Origin: Fulvivirga sp965227525
GTDB taxonomy: Bacteria; Bacteroidota; Bacteroidia; Cytophagales; Cyclobacteriaceae
DNA: 64,000 nucleotides
Direction of reading: 5' to 3'
NCBI GenBank assembly: GCA_965227525.1
Contig: OZ245762.1
Location: forward strand, 3,348,001 to 3,412,000
Within the stretch, counting starts at the first letter, position 1. Each line of letters begins with the position of its first letter. The notes under the pieces are model-generated. The model saw only the letters and a list, made by a program, of their open reading frames with translations, ran no database searches and was not told the origin of the DNA. This document shows positions 18,469 through 27,697 of the stretch, piece after piece. The position numbers and the translations under genes were made by a program.

Positions 18469-19323
18469 TTAGTACAAGTACTCAAGAGCAGTAACATCGT
18501 AGTTACCAAACTCACCATCTTCGCTTGAGCTAAAGCAAGCAAGCATGATTGAGTTAGGGTCTACACCAGTAGGTGTACCAGGTATGTGGATTGCTCCAAC
18601 ACCACCATCACCTTCGTTTCCACCAGATCCACAAGAGTAAGATCTGTCAAAGTAGTCTGTGTGACGAAGACCTACAGAGTGACCAATTTCGTGAGTGATT
18701 ACGTGCTCTACCACGTTAGTGCTGTAGCTGCTAGTACCAGAGTTGATTTTTACCCACTTGTAAGGGTTACCACCACTTGGGAAACCAGCAGAACCACCAC
18801 CTCCACCACTTACTCTGTATACTACCATATCTTTAGACTGATAGTTAGTACCATAAGTAAGGTTGAAGTTAAGCCCAATGTTTAGTCTGTTGTAGTTGTT
18901 TACAGCCCACTGTAATGCAGTCTGCATTTTAGAATCAAGACCATTGCTATTGTTACCAGTGTAACCAATGATATTGATTGTGTAGTTAGAAGAACTTACA
19001 AGGTTGTTAGTTCTGTACTGCTCACCAACAGGTCCTTCATGAGCAATTTTACTGTCTAACATCTTTCTGAAATTCTCCTGAGCGATAAAGATATCACCCT
19101 CCAACATAAAGCCAGACTCTTGTCCACCGCCAAGCGTAGGTTGCTTCACAGCTTCAATGTCACTTACGTCAAAGCCAAGCTCAGTAAATTGAGCCATTAC
19201 TTCTTCAGTGACTTCTAACTTGTCAATTGGTTGTACTTCTTCTTCCTGCGTACAAGAAGTAAAAGTAGTTGCTGCAAAAGCTGTTGCAGCGAAAAACAAA
19301 ACCGAAATTTTTAATTTCTTCAT
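18469..19323 (-). CDS. Secreted M57-type zinc metalloprotease, lipoprotein
   Basis: A 284-residue protein with a lipoprotein signal peptide (FTSC, Cys24) and the zinc-binding motif HEIGHSVGLRH (H211, E212, H215, H221), as in the dual-action 'HEIGH' M57 peptidases of Bacteroidota. A glycine-rich stretch (173-185) precedes it, and the segment after it carries cysteines (C231 and one near 268) that may form a disulfide. A propeptide-like region lies at 25-105. It is expected outside the cytoplasm as a protease. It is a single gene with its own terminator. No T9SS sorting domain is present. Confidence 0.9.
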   Translation of the reverse strand: MKKLKISVLFFAATAFAATTFTSCTQEEEVQPIDKLEVTEEVMAQFTELGFDVSDIEAVKQPTLGGGQESGFMLEGDIFIAQENFRKMLDSKIAHEGPVGEQYRTNNLVSSSNYTINIIGYTGNNSNGLDSKMQTALQWAVNNYNRLNIGLNFNLTYGTNYQSKDMVVYRVSGGGGGSAGFPSGGNPYKWVKINSGTSSYSTNVVEHVITHEIGHSVGLRHTDYFDRSYSCGSGGNEGDGGVGAIHIPGTPTGVDPNSIMLACFSSSEDGEFGNYDVTALEYLY

Positions 19324-19557
19324 TTTTTAAAATGGTTTAGGTTTACAGATTATTTAAATAGCTTCGTGAAGGTAGAATTAGTATTTGAAGATTAATAGAA
19401 AGAATTGAGTGAAACCTTACATGCATTATAATAATCCGTATTCTATGCTTATTGCAATACATTATTCGTATAAATGGCATTAAAGCAATCTTTCCTATTT
19501 TCTTATCGTGTAACACTACCTAAGACTCAACCTGTAACACCATATTTTATTTAAAAG

Positions 19558-22371
19558 ATGGACGAAATAAGACATGTATTTTTCATTTCAATTTTCCTTT
19601 TCATTTTTCCTTTTCTTGGAAAAGCACAAAAAAACAACTCAGATCATCCGTGGTCTAAGTATATAATTAGTTCTAGCGATCAAAATAATAAGCAATTAGT
19701 ATCCGATTTTTATCTCACAGAATATTCTGAAGCACAAAACCACTCAGCAATAACCATAATCAGAAAGCTGGACAACACATATGCTATTGTAAAAATCAAG
19801 CCCCTGTCGCATTGGGATAAGAAAAAATGGAAAGTAAATAATCATTGGAAGGTAAACAATCAGTATAGCTCATTACCAGAATCAGAGCTAACTACATTTT
19901 ATATTCGCACTTTAGATAATAAAGCATCCACTGTAGCCAGCGGTAGCAGTCTCAACCTGACATATCTTAACAAGCATACTCTAAAAGTACAATGCACTAA
20001 AAAGCAAGTTGAAGACTTCCTGGCCAATAAAGAAGTAGTGTCAATAAGTGTTGAGTCTCAGTCTCCTACAGTCGATAGTAGGGTAATTGACCTCAACCTC
20101 AATGTAAATACGGTAAACCTCATTCATAATAAATTTCCACTACTCAATGGTGATGATATTGTACTTTCTATTCAGGAGCAAATGTATCAGTTAGATGACA
20201 TTGATATTATCGGTCGTGATTTACCTTCAGACCTCAGCTCCGATGAAGTGGATAACCACGCAACAGATATGGCAACCATTGCTGCAGGTGCTGGTAATAC
20301 TTTTATAACCGGAAGAGGTGTTGCAAAAAATACATCTATTACCTCCTCCGATTTTGCCGATGTACTACCAGATCAGCAATCCGATTATGAAGCGCTCGGT
20401 GTTTCTGTTCAAAATCATTCTTATGGTACTCGTATAGAAAATTTTTATGGTGTACAAGCCGAGGCCTTTGATCAAAGCGCCAATGACAATGATAAGTTGC
20501 TACACATAATTTCTTCAGGCAATCTCGGTCTATCTCAAGACACCACGGGTACTTATAAAGGAGTAGAAGGCTACGCAAACCTTTCTGGAAACTTTAAAAT
20601 GGCTAAAAATATCCTCACAGTGGGTTCAGTGGATACTGTGGGTCGTAATATCACTTTTACCTCAGTGGGCCCGGCTTATGATGGACGTATCAAGCCCGAA
20701 CTCGTCACTTACAGTACGGCCGGATCATCAAACTCTGCTGCACTGGTTTCTGGAGTTGCGGTTTTACTGCAACAGGCATACTTAGACCAAATGGGAAGTT
20801 TACCTGAAGCTTCACTAATAAAATCGTTGCTAATAAATAGCGCTAATGATGTACATACAACGGGTATAGATTTTATATCCGGATATGGTAATGTAGACGC
20901 AGAAAAGACTTTACAAAATCTATTAAACCAAAAGTATTTTTCCGGTTCCATTAGTCAGGGTGAAACGGTTGATTTTAATATCACGGTCCCATCAAATGCT
21001 AAAAACCTAAAAGTAACCATTGTGTGGAATGACCCTGCCGCTACTGCAAATAGTAATATAGCACTAGTCAATGACCTCGACATGACACTTAGCAATGGTG
21101 CAGATTCCTGGCTTCCATGGGTGCTGGATTCGTCACCGAATGCAGAGTTATTGGCGAAAGCTCCTGTAAGAGGAGAAGACCACCTCAATAATGTTGAGCA
21201 AATATCAGTTGACGAACCATTAAATGGAACATATACAATAAGCGTTCAGGGAAATGCTATTTCAAATGGATCACAATCATATACTATTGCTTATGATTGG
21301 GAAGTGACAGACCAATTTGAATGGACTTACCCTACCTCAACTGACAACATGCCTTACGATGGCGAGACGGGTAGCTACTTCAGATGGAGAAGCACCTTGG
21401 CTAATACCACTGGCACACTGCAATACTCAACCGATGAAGGAGCAAATTGGCAAAATATTTCAACTGACGTTAACCTCAATCAAGGATTTTATAGGTGGCA
21501 ACCACCAGAAATAAATAGCAGTGCAATTGCACGTATAGTTACAGGGGGCAATTCATACCTTACTGACGAATTTAGCATTTCCAGGCCAACACGAATGTCA
21601 GTTGGTTTTAATTGTGCCGACTCAGTCATGCTGCAGTGGAATCAAATAGCTGAAGCATCAAGTTATGAGATATTCACATTAGGCGAAAAGTATTTGGAAA
21701 AAGTCGTTACAACCAACGATTCAGTCATTGTTATTTCAAAAGGGCAATTTCCTTCAAAGTATTGGGCAGTGAAACCTCTCGGCTTAAATGGCAAAGAGTT
21801 TATTGAGAGTTTTACAATAAACTATGACCTGCAAGGAGTAGACTGCTACCTGATTTCATTCTTTCCTGAAATCACTGAGGACAATAAATTTTTCCTGAAT
21901 ATTGAGTTAGGCACAACTTACGGAGTTGAAGAAATCATTATTCAAAGATTAGAAAACGAGGAGTTTGTAAATGCTTACAGTGTTACTCCAACTGCTAATA
22001 ATATTAGAGTTGAGGAAGTTGATCCGTTTCAAGGCCCTAATACACACAGAGCTATTATAAAATTCGGTAATGGTGAGGAGCTGGTTTCTCAAGAATCATT
22101 TATCTATTTCCTTTCCGAGAAGCCATTTCTTGTCTTCCCCAACCCGGTAGAGCCTGGTGATGAGGTGATTGTTTTCTCTAAAATTTTCGAATCCGGGACT
22201 AAGGTGGTATTCAGCTTATATAATAGGGAGGGACAAAAAGTTCTGGAAGAAGAGCTGGTTTCAAACCGTGAATTTCTTGACACCTCATATCTTGAGTCAG
22301 GCCTTTATATATATAAGGCGGTAGCAGGCAAAGAAGTGAGTACCGGTAGATTGGTGATTATGGGCGACTAA
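19558..22371 (+). CDS. Subtilisin-like (S8) protease with T9SS sorting domain
   Basis: A 937-residue secreted protein. It has an N-terminal signal peptide (residues 1-24), a propeptide-like region, then an S8 domain with H234 (DNHATDMAT), N322 (SSGN) and S391 (AGSSNSAALVSG). The usual aspartate strand reads VLSIQEQ (about 202-208), so the canonical catalytic Asp seems replaced by Gln/Glu. A beta-sandwich P-domain-like region follows (about 455-590). The last 80 residues (VFPNPVEPGDEV to the end, with ESGLYIYKAVAGKEVSTGRLVIMG) are a type A T9SS sorting domain, so it is exported by the gliding-type secretion system and cell-surface anchored. The stop overlaps the convergent gene by 4 bp. Confidence 0.9.
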   Translation: MDEIRHVFFISIFLFIFPFLGKAQKNNSDHPWSKYIISSSDQNNKQLVSDFYLTEYSEAQNHSAITIIRKLDNTYAIVKIKPLSHWDKKKWKVNNHWKVNNQYSSLPESELTTFYIRTLDNKASTVASGSSLNLTYLNKHTLKVQCTKKQVEDFLANKEVVSISVESQSPTVDSRVIDLNLNVNTVNLIHNKFPLLNGDDIVLSIQEQMYQLDDIDIIGRDLPSDLSSDEVDNHATDMATIAAGAGNTFITGRGVAKNTSITSSDFADVLPDQQSDYEALGVSVQNHSYGTRIENFYGVQAEAFDQSANDNDKLLHIISSGNLGLSQDTTGTYKGVEGYANLSGNFKMAKNILTVGSVDTVGRNITFTSVGPAYDGRIKPELVTYSTAGSSNSAALVSGVAVLLQQAYLDQMGSLPEASLIKSLLINSANDVHTTGIDFISGYGNVDAEKTLQNLLNQKYFSGSISQGETVDFNITVPSNAKNLKVTIVWNDPAATANSNIALVNDLDMTLSNGADSWLPWVLDSSPNAELLAKAPVRGEDHLNNVEQISVDEPLNGTYTISVQGNAISNGSQSYTIAYDWEVTDQFEWTYPTSTDNMPYDGETGSYFRWRSTLANTTGTLQYSTDEGANWQNISTDVNLNQGFYRWQPPEINSSAIARIVTGGNSYLTDEFSISRPTRMSVGFNCADSVMLQWNQIAEASSYEIFTLGEKYLEKVVTTNDSVIVISKGQFPSKYWAVKPLGLNGKEFIESFTINYDLQGVDCYLISFFPEITEDNKFFLNIELGTTYGVEEIIIQRLENEEFVNAYSVTPTANNIRVEEVDPFQGPNTHRAIIKFGNGEELVSQESFIYFLSEKPFLVFPNPVEPGDEVIVFSKIFESGTKVVFSLYNREGQKVLEEELVSNREFLDTSYLESGLYIYKAVAGKEVSTGRLVIMGD

Positions 22372-23141
22372 TGTTTGATGTCATTTAAACTCCAGTCGTA
22401 ATTCATATAGTCAATATCCGCATCTTCTGTAAGTTTTACTTTAGAATATTTATTTAGATACTCCCTTAAGCTCCCTTTTTTTGTAAAGTCCTTAGTAAAC
22501 CAGCTAAATATTTTAGATACCTCAGCTTCATTAGCTGATATTTGATTTCTTTTATCATCGTTGATGAACTGAGTAGCCATTTCCTCCAACTGCATCTCTA
22601 ACTTATCAGCTGTAAACGCCTCATTACGTAATGGTGGGCATGAGAAAGAGGCACAATTGATTGCGAAGTGTATTCTTGGTTCTTCAAACTCTTTTCTTAA
22701 AATATCATGCTCTATTTGGTCTAGACTGGCTTCTTCACCACCTATTTTGAAAAATTTCTTATGCCAGACAGTATTTACCCCTGGTATTTTAAAAGTCGGG
22801 TGCAAATCCTGAATGCTCTCTAAAGGATAGTTATCAATAATAAGCTTTATGGTAAAAGCATTGTATGCGTTGATCCAATAAGCGAGTTGTTCTTCCTTAC
22901 TCCATTTCGCTTTATCAGGGGCATTACTGCTTAACAAATCAAGATACTGCTGAAGTTTAGCCTTATCCTTCAAAAACCCCTTGTAATCTACCATGCCATT
23001 TGCCCTGACATGCTTTTGGGTCAGTTCATTCCATATTTGATGTGATGGCGCAGTTTCGACAGATTTTCTTTCGGTAGCCGAACAAGCCATAACAGATAGG
23101 ATAATCAATGCAAGCGACAGGAATATTTCTAATCTTTTCAT
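22368..23141 (-). CDS. DUF547 lipoprotein
   Basis: A DUF547-family protein of about 257 residues: QLAYWINAYNAFTIK, VWHKKFFKIGG, LDQIEHDILR and 'HFAINCASFSCPPL' are the family hallmarks. The N terminus is a lipoprotein signal (LSVMAC). I use the ATG at 23141 (MKRLEIFL), which gives a clean signal peptide, instead of in-frame ATGs at 23147 or 23195. DUF547 proteins have conserved Cys, Asn and His residues suggesting a hydrolase-like fold, but the activity is not known. It is probably on the periplasmic side of a membrane. The glycosyltransferase gene lies upstream on the same strand. Confidence 0.88.
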   Translation of the reverse strand: MKRLEIFLSLALIILSVMACSATERKSVETAPSHQIWNELTQKHVRANGMVDYKGFLKDKAKLQQYLDLLSSNAPDKAKWSKEEQLAYWINAYNAFTIKLIIDNYPLESIQDLHPTFKIPGVNTVWHKKFFKIGGEEASLDQIEHDILRKEFEEPRIHFAINCASFSCPPLRNEAFTADKLEMQLEEMATQFINDDKRNQISANEAEVSKIFSWFTKDFTKKGSLREYLNKYSKVKLTEDADIDYMNYDWSLNDIKH

Positions 23142-23216
23142 AATCATGTTATTTAAATCAAACGCACAGTTATAATTTAAAGGTTCAACAACCATGCCTG
23201 TTGTCAGATTGCTGAC

Positions 23217-23906
23217 TTAAGCTTTGTTTACGTATTTCTTGACTACAGACAGCATCTTCTCTTGAGGAGCGCCAATTGAGTAAAGAAAAAACACGTAGGA
23301 ATATATGAATTGCAATCTGAATGCACCATTTACCCTATAATCACGAGCCGAAGTCACAGCATTTTTCTTGATAATGGCAAATGTTGTCATTTTTCTAGCT
23401 CTGGAAATGAGATCATACTCTTCCATTAGTATCATATCCTCCTTAAACCCTTCCAACTGGTCGAACAACTTCTTTCTTATATAAAGTGTTTGTCCCCCTC
23501 CACGACAAAACCAAAATGGTAGCCTTGAAAAGAAATTACAGAATCTGAGAAAAGGATGGTTCCAATCAAATATTGAAGTAAAACAACCAGCCTCTTTACC
23601 ATTTTGAAGTGCATGCACGATATGTTCAGCGTACTTTTTTGGAGGCTTCGTATCTGCATGCACAAAATATATGATATCACCCATGGCCTGAGACACTGCG
23701 TAGTTCATTTGTACTGCACGTCCTTTTTCTGGCGCAGAAATAACTTTCGCACCAGCACCAGTCGCCTTAGCAACTGTATTATCTTTACTCCCACCGTCAA
23801 CCACGATAATTTCAGTTTCTACTGCGCCCTTATTTTCATTTAAATAGTCAATCAGTGCTTCGATACTTTGCGCTTCGTTGTATGTAGGTATTATTAAAGA
23901 AATCAT
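23217..23906 (-). CDS. Family 2 glycosyltransferase (TIGR04283-type)
   Basis: A 229-residue GT-A glycosyltransferase: IIPTYNEAQSIE at the N terminus, VVDGGSKDNT, the metal-binding 'FVHADTKPP', and the acceptor region 'RGGGQTLYIRKKLFDQLEGF' with 'MEEYDLISRARK'. This is the compact type associated with rSAM/selenodomain clusters and membrane lipid or glycan assembly. There is no transmembrane segment except a weak hydrophobic stretch near 200-212. The donor and acceptor are unknown. It is followed, 75 bp later, by the DUF547 gene. The start at 23906 gives the canonical N terminus (MISLIIPTYNE). Confidence 0.88.
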   Translation of the reverse strand: MISLIIPTYNEAQSIEALIDYLNENKGAVETEIIVVDGGSKDNTVAKATGAGAKVISAPEKGRAVQMNYAVSQAMGDIIYFVHADTKPPKKYAEHIVHALQNGKEAGCFTSIFDWNHPFLRFCNFFSRLPFWFCRGGGQTLYIRKKLFDQLEGFKEDMILMEEYDLISRARKMTTFAIIKKNAVTSARDYRVNGAFRLQFIYSYVFFLYSIGAPQEKMLSVVKKYVNKA

Positions 23907-23998
23907 AAGTTTGTATTCACATCTAAACTACGATAGAAATTGTGGATTTAGATTTAAAATCACACCGAAAATTATCCCTTAAGAAATTTACAATCAGA

Positions 23999-24031
23999 TT
24001 TGGGATAAATAAATCATAAATTCTATCTTTG
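23999..24031 (+). promoter_or_regulatory. Promoter of the rpsF operon
   Basis: TTTG (23999-24002), 21 bp, then TATCTTTG (24024-24031) match the Bacteroidota -33/-7 consensus exactly. Transcription would begin near 24037 and leave a leader of about 30 nt before rpsF. It contains ACCGAAAAA but is too short for me to claim an S6-S18 binding element. Confidence 0.85.
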
Positions 24032-24066
24032 CAGACCGAAAAATTTAATAACTAAATTATTATCAC

Positions 24067-24435
24067 ATGAAAAATTACGAGACGGTATTCATTTTAAATC
24101 CCGTTTTGTCTGAAGAGCAGATGAAGGATACTGTCGAAAAATTCGTGAAGGTTTTAACCGACAACGGTGCTGAAGTTGTGAATGAAGAGCAGTGGGGACT
24201 AAGAAAATTAGCTTACCCTATCCAGCACAAGTCAACCGGTTTTTACAACCTTGTAGAATTTACGGCAACTCCTGAGCTTGTAGACAAACTTGAAACTGAG
24301 TACAGAAGAGACGAAGCTGTTATGAGATTTTTAACTACTTCTCTTGACAAGCACGCTGTGGCATACAATGAAAAAAGAAGAAAAGGTGCCTTTAACAAAA
24401 AGAACAAAAAAGCTAAGGAGGAGCAAGCAGCATGA
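24067..24435 (+). CDS. rpsF: Ribosomal protein bS6
   Basis: A 122-residue bS6: MKNYETVFILNPVLSEEQ at the N terminus, GLRKLAYPIQHKSTGFYNL and the C-terminal 'RRDEAVMRFLTT' are diagnostic. The lysine-rich tail after residue 105 is normal for Bacteroidota. It binds 16S rRNA with bS18 in the small-subunit platform. It is the first gene of the rpsF-rpsR-rplI operon with a strong -33/-7 promoter, and it overlaps rpsR by 4 nt (ATGA). Confidence 0.97.
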   Translation: MKNYETVFILNPVLSEEQMKDTVEKFVKVLTDNGAEVVNEEQWGLRKLAYPIQHKSTGFYNLVEFTATPELVDKLETEYRRDEAVMRFLTTSLDKHAVAYNEKRRKGAFNKKNKKAKEEQAA

Positions 24436-24683
24436 CATTACAAAACGAACCAATCAACAGAGGCGAAAACAAGCCTAAATACTGCCGCTTCAAGAAAAAC
24501 GGCATCAAATACATCGATTACAAAGATCCTGACTTCTTATTGAAGTTTGTAAACGATCAAGGTAAGATTTTACCTAGAAGAATAACAGGTACAAGCCTGA
24601 AATTCCAAAAGAAAGTGTCTCAGGCTGTAAAAAGAGCTAGACACCTGGCATTGTTGCCTTATGTAACCGATTCTTTAAAATAA
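24432..24683 (+). CDS. rpsR: Ribosomal protein bS18
   Basis: An 83-residue bS18 with the typical 'KYCRFKKNGIKYIDYKDPDFL' start, 'ILPRRITGTSLKFQKKVSQAVKRAR' and 'LALLPYV'. It pairs with bS6 in the small ribosomal subunit. Start ATG overlaps the rpsF stop (ATGA), indicating translational coupling. rplI follows after 13 bp. Confidence 0.97.
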   Translation: MTLQNEPINRGENKPKYCRFKKNGIKYIDYKDPDFLLKFVNDQGKILPRRITGTSLKFQKKVSQAVKRARHLALLPYVTDSLK

Positions 24684-24696
24684 AGACTGTATTGAA

Positions 24697-25140
24697 ATGG
24701 AAGTAATATTAAAGCAAGATATACAAGGGCTTGGTTACAAAGACGATATCGTTAATGTAAAGCCAGGTTACGGAAGAAACTATTTGATCCCTCAGGGCAT
24801 TGCGATTTTTGCTACTGATGCAAATAGAAAGATGGTAGCTGAAAACATAAAGCAAGCTGCTCACAAAGCTGAGAAAATCAAAAAAGACGCTGAAGAAGTA
24901 GCCAAGAAAATAGGCGACATCACTTTAGAGCTTAAAACAAAAGCTGGTGAAAGTGGTAAGATATTCGGTGCGATCACTACTGTACAGGTAGCTGAAGCTT
25001 TGAAAGATAAAGGTTTTGAAGTTGATAGAAAGAAAATCTCTTTCAACACAACAATAAAGGAACTAGGCGAGTACACAGCATCTCTAGATCTACACAGAGA
25101 AGTACAACACGAGATTAACATCAAGGTTGTAGCTGAGTAA
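24697..25140 (+). CDS. rplI: Ribosomal protein bL9
   Basis: A 147-residue bL9: the N-terminal domain 'MEVILKQDIQGLGYKDDIVNVKPGYGRNYLIPQG' is invariant-like, a helical linker follows at about 45-75, then the C-terminal RNA-binding domain with 'GKIFGAITTVQVAEAL'. It is the last gene of the rpsF operon and is followed by a strong terminator. Full length, no anomalies. Confidence 0.97.
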   Translation: MEVILKQDIQGLGYKDDIVNVKPGYGRNYLIPQGIAIFATDANRKMVAENIKQAAHKAEKIKKDAEEVAKKIGDITLELKTKAGESGKIFGAITTVQVAEALKDKGFEVDRKKISFNTTIKELGEYTASLDLHREVQHEINIKVVAE

Positions 25141-25164
25141 TCACCTCTGGTTTAATTTAATGGT

Positions 25165-25198
25165 AAAAGCCGCTTCGTTAATTCGAAGCGGCTTTTTT
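25165..25198 (+). terminator. Terminator of the rpsF-rpsR-rplI operon
   Basis: AGCCGCTTCG (25168-25177) pairs perfectly with CGAAGCGGCT (25184-25193) around TTAATT, followed by TTTTT, 25 bp after the rplI stop. Confidence 0.95.
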
Positions 25199-25204
25199 GT
25201 TCCC

Positions 25205-25237
25205 AGTCTTCAGACCACCCGAAGTGGTCAGACGACT
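25205..25237. repeat. Palindromic repeat, family A (copy 2)
   Basis: An imperfect inverted repeat with the shared arms CAGACCAC/GTGGTCAG and outer AGTC/GACT, immediately after the rplI terminator. The left arm has one extra mismatch compared with the copy at 49431. Confidence 0.75.
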
Positions 25238-25301
25238 TTAGAGCTATACAACAATATGAAGATAATTGTGTAACTTAAGTCTTCCCTCAACGCAATATCT
25301 T

Positions 25302-25541
25302 ATGAAAACAATGACCTGCAAACAGCTAGGTGGCGCCTGTGATCTCGAATTTAAAGCCAACACTTTCGAAGAAATGGCCAACCTCAGTAAGCAACATGCC
25401 ATGGAAATGTATCAAAAAGGAGATCAACCCCATCTCGATGCGATGAATAACATGCAAAAGCTCATGCAAAACCCGGAAGAAATGCAGCGTTGGATGCTAA
25501 ACAAGCAACAGGAATTCGATGCGCTTCCTACAAACCAGTAA
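25302..25541 (+). CDS. DUF1059-type small protein
   Basis: A 79-residue protein with 'MTCKQLGGACDLEFKANTFEEMANLSKQHAMEM', the DUF1059 pattern with conserved Cys and Gly-Gly-Ala-Cys. I place the start at the ATG at 25302 (MKTMTCKQLGG), not at an in-frame upstream ATG at 25266 that adds 12 unlike residues. The two cysteines spaced by eight residues could bind metal or form a disulfide. The role is unknown. It is a single gene between the ribosomal operon and a lipoprotein gene. Confidence 0.8.
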   Translation: MKTMTCKQLGGACDLEFKANTFEEMANLSKQHAMEMYQKGDQPHLDAMNNMQKLMQNPEEMQRWMLNKQQEFDALPTNQ

Positions 25542-25703
25542 GCTTACTAACATATAAGTATTTCAACTCAAAGCCTCATTTTGAGTTTCTGACGGATATT
25601 ATGACACCTCATCTATCTTCAAGCAATTTCATGCCCATTACAGCGTAAGTATGTGCATCAGTGCAAACTGATTTGTAATATGTGAAACATAAATTTGAAG
25701 AGA

Positions 25704-26393
25704 ATGAAATACTTATTGAACACAGTAACCTTGTCTATGGTATTACTTATGGCTGTAAGTTGTGGTGATGATGATAACAATGTAAATGATCAGGGTCAGG
25801 TAGCCTTTACCATGAAAGGTGCCAACAGTGATGCCGGTGCTAATTCTGGCAGAGTAATGAATGACTTGCAAATTACATCCGCAACAGCTGCAGTAAGCGA
25901 AGTAGAGCTAGAATCAGAAAATGAGAATGATACTACAGAATCGGAAAACGAAGTTGAGTTTGAGGGTCAGTTTGTGGTTGACTTGCTTGCTGGTACTAGT
26001 GATCCAGCATTCGGTACTTCTGAAGTGAAAGCACAAACGTACAATGAATTAAGCATTGAGTTTGGCACATTCCTGGAAAACAACGCCTCACTCATAATTG
26101 AAGGTATCTACACCAACGATAATGGTGAAGAAGTGCCATTTAAATACACCCTGGATAAGGAGATAGAAATTGAAATCGAGAGTGAAAATGGTTTCATAGT
26201 CGATGCAGGGAGTGTCAAAGAAATTACAGCTGAGATAGACTTTGCGGCACTATTCAGCAATATTGATTTTGATCTTGCAGATGCTAATGCAGATGGCCTT
26301 GTGATTGTAAATGCAAGCCTTAACACTTATGTATACAACCTTATTAGTCAGAACTTTAATGCAGCTATTGAACTGGAAATCGAAGTCGATTAA
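25704..26393 (+). CDS. Hypothetical acidic lipoprotein
   Basis: A lipoprotein of about 229 residues (signal with lipobox MAVSC and an acidic run GDDDNN right after the cysteine, as in exported Bacteroidota surface lipoproteins). The mature part is acidic and beta-rich (Glu/Asp/Asn and alternating Ile/Val, such as EIEIESENGFIVDAGS). I prefer ATG 25704 to the TTG at 25695 since it opens the signal peptide (MKYLLNTVTL). I recognise no domain. The acidic stretch after the lipidated cysteine is a possible lipoprotein export signal (known in Flavobacteriia and Bacteroides), inferred here. It ends at a clear terminator. Confidence 0.75.
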   Translation: MKYLLNTVTLSMVLLMAVSCGDDDNNVNDQGQVAFTMKGANSDAGANSGRVMNDLQITSATAAVSEVELESENENDTTESENEVEFEGQFVVDLLAGTSDPAFGTSEVKAQTYNELSIEFGTFLENNASLIIEGIYTNDNGEEVPFKYTLDKEIEIEIESENGFIVDAGSVKEITAEIDFAALFSNIDFDLADANADGLVIVNASLNTYVYNLISQNFNAAIELEIEVD

Positions 26394-26415
26394 CAGCTCA
26401 TATAGTTTTTGACCG

Positions 26416-26446
26416 AAGCCCGACACACTCAAGTCGGGCTTTTTTA
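26416..26446 (+). terminator. Intrinsic terminator
   Basis: AGCCCGAC (26417-26424) pairs with GTCGGGCT (26433-26440) and is followed by TTTTTT, 24 bp behind the lipoprotein gene. Confidence 0.9.
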
Positions 26447-26518
26447 TGTTGCTTTCTCACAACTTCCGGAACATCCCTCCTAGCAACTTGTTGATATGAC
26501 AAACAAAAAAGACAAGTA

Positions 26519-27160
26519 ATGGAAAAAGTATTAATAGCCGGTGCAAATGGTAAAACCGGTACCCACATAGTAGAAATTTTACAGCACAGAGGACACTACG
26601 AACCAATCGCTATGATCAGAAAAGAAGAACAGCGAGAGAAGTTTAAGCAAATGGGGGTCGAGACTAAACTCCTTGACATTGAAGATGACATGTCGGGGCA
26701 ATTTGACGGAATAGATAAAATAATATTTGCGGCTGGATCGGGTTCCTCCACAGGAAAAGAGAAGACAATTTCTGTTGATGAGAAAGGGGCTATAAGCATG
26801 ATGGATGAATCCAGAAATGCAAACATCAAAAAATTTGTGATGCTTAGTTCTATGGGAGCCGATGATCCATCAAGTAATGATAAAATTTCACACTATTTAG
26901 AAGCCAAACACAACGCTGATGAATATTTAAAATCAAGTGGTTTAAACTACTGTATTGTTAGACCAGGCCATTTGGTAGATGAAGAAGGCTCAGGTCGAAT
27001 TGATGCCAGTCCTAAGTTAAATAAATATGGAGATATCTCCAGAAAGGATGTAGCACACGTATTAGCACTTGCACTTGACCATGCATGTCTGGCTAACCAA
27101 ACAGTAGAAATTTTAGAGGGCGAAAAAACTATAGAAGCTGCATTGGCGGATTTGAAATAA
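26519..27160 (+). CDS. NAD(P)H-binding atypical short-chain dehydrogenase
   Basis: A 213-residue Rossmann-fold protein with 'VLIAGANGKTGTHIVEIL' (GxxGxxG) at the N terminus and the atypical SDR5/NmrA-like pattern 'KKFVMLSSMGADDPSS', 'YLEAKHNADEYLKSSGLNYCIVRPGHL'. No tyrosine-lysine pair of classical SDRs is clear. Such proteins are redox sensors, epimerase-like enzymes or quinone reductase relatives. It is probably cytoplasmic. It is a single gene, convergent with the 3D-domain gene. Confidence 0.88.
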   Translation: MEKVLIAGANGKTGTHIVEILQHRGHYEPIAMIRKEEQREKFKQMGVETKLLDIEDDMSGQFDGIDKIIFAAGSGSSTGKEKTISVDEKGAISMMDESRNANIKKFVMLSSMGADDPSSNDKISHYLEAKHNADEYLKSSGLNYCIVRPGHLVDEEGSGRIDASPKLNKYGDISRKDVAHVLALALDHACLANQTVEILEGEKTIEAALADLK

Positions 27161-27174
27161 GTCTGTTGGAATTA

Positions 27175-27594
27175 TTACTCTTCAGGATTATACCAAAAAA
27201 TCCTGACTTGTTTTTTACCCCAATTGATGGCTTGCTCACGATTGACACCCATGTAGATATCAATCTTTTTCTTCCATCTTTTATTCATTTTATCTTTAAC
27301 GAGGTAAATACCATCGAGGCCTTCGATTTTTACTTTAGCATTATGACCCAGGCCTTGTGCTATCAAGTCTCTTGAGACAGCTATAGTCCTCATTCCTGGC
27401 TTGAGCGTATCGCCCCATGCTGCCAAACTCGGATTTCCTTTTTTGGTTTGAGCCTCTAAGGAATTATATGCGGTTGCCGTTACCTCAAGGCTTTGATTAG
27501 TTTGGAATTGTTTATCTTCAGTTGAACAACTTGTACCAACTAGTAATAAAAATAGTATACTTATTTGAGATGTTGTTTTAATCAATTTTTTCAT
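27175..27594 (-). CDS. 3D-domain lipoprotein
   Basis: A 139-residue lipoprotein (VGTSCS, Cys23) whose mature part has the 3D (Asp-Asp-Asp) double-psi barrel pattern: TATAYNS, TLKPGMRTIAVSRDLIAQGL, VKIEGLDGIYLVKDKM and the C-terminal KKKIDIYMG with 'AINWGKKQVRI'. 3D domains occur in peptidoglycan-lytic enzymes (MltA, RpfB-like). It is probably involved in cell-wall turnover, but no separate catalytic domain is present. Confidence 0.85.
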   Translation of the reverse strand: MKKLIKTTSQISILFLLLVGTSCSTEDKQFQTNQSLEVTATAYNSLEAQTKKGNPSLAAWGDTLKPGMRTIAVSRDLIAQGLGHNAKVKIEGLDGIYLVKDKMNKRWKKKIDIYMGVNREQAINWGKKQVRIFWYNPEE

Positions 27595-27697
27595 GTTAGA
27601 TAATCTTGTTAAGATACTAACTGAAGCCTATAGAGATTGTTTAAAAAGTATACTACGTAGATTTTAAGCAATTGTAAATCTGGTAGTCATATTCTAT

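Noticed and set aside
24032..24066. S6-S18 autoregulatory RNA element in the rpsF leader
   Set aside because: The leader is only about 30 nt and no stable hairpin with the CCG bulge can be drawn.
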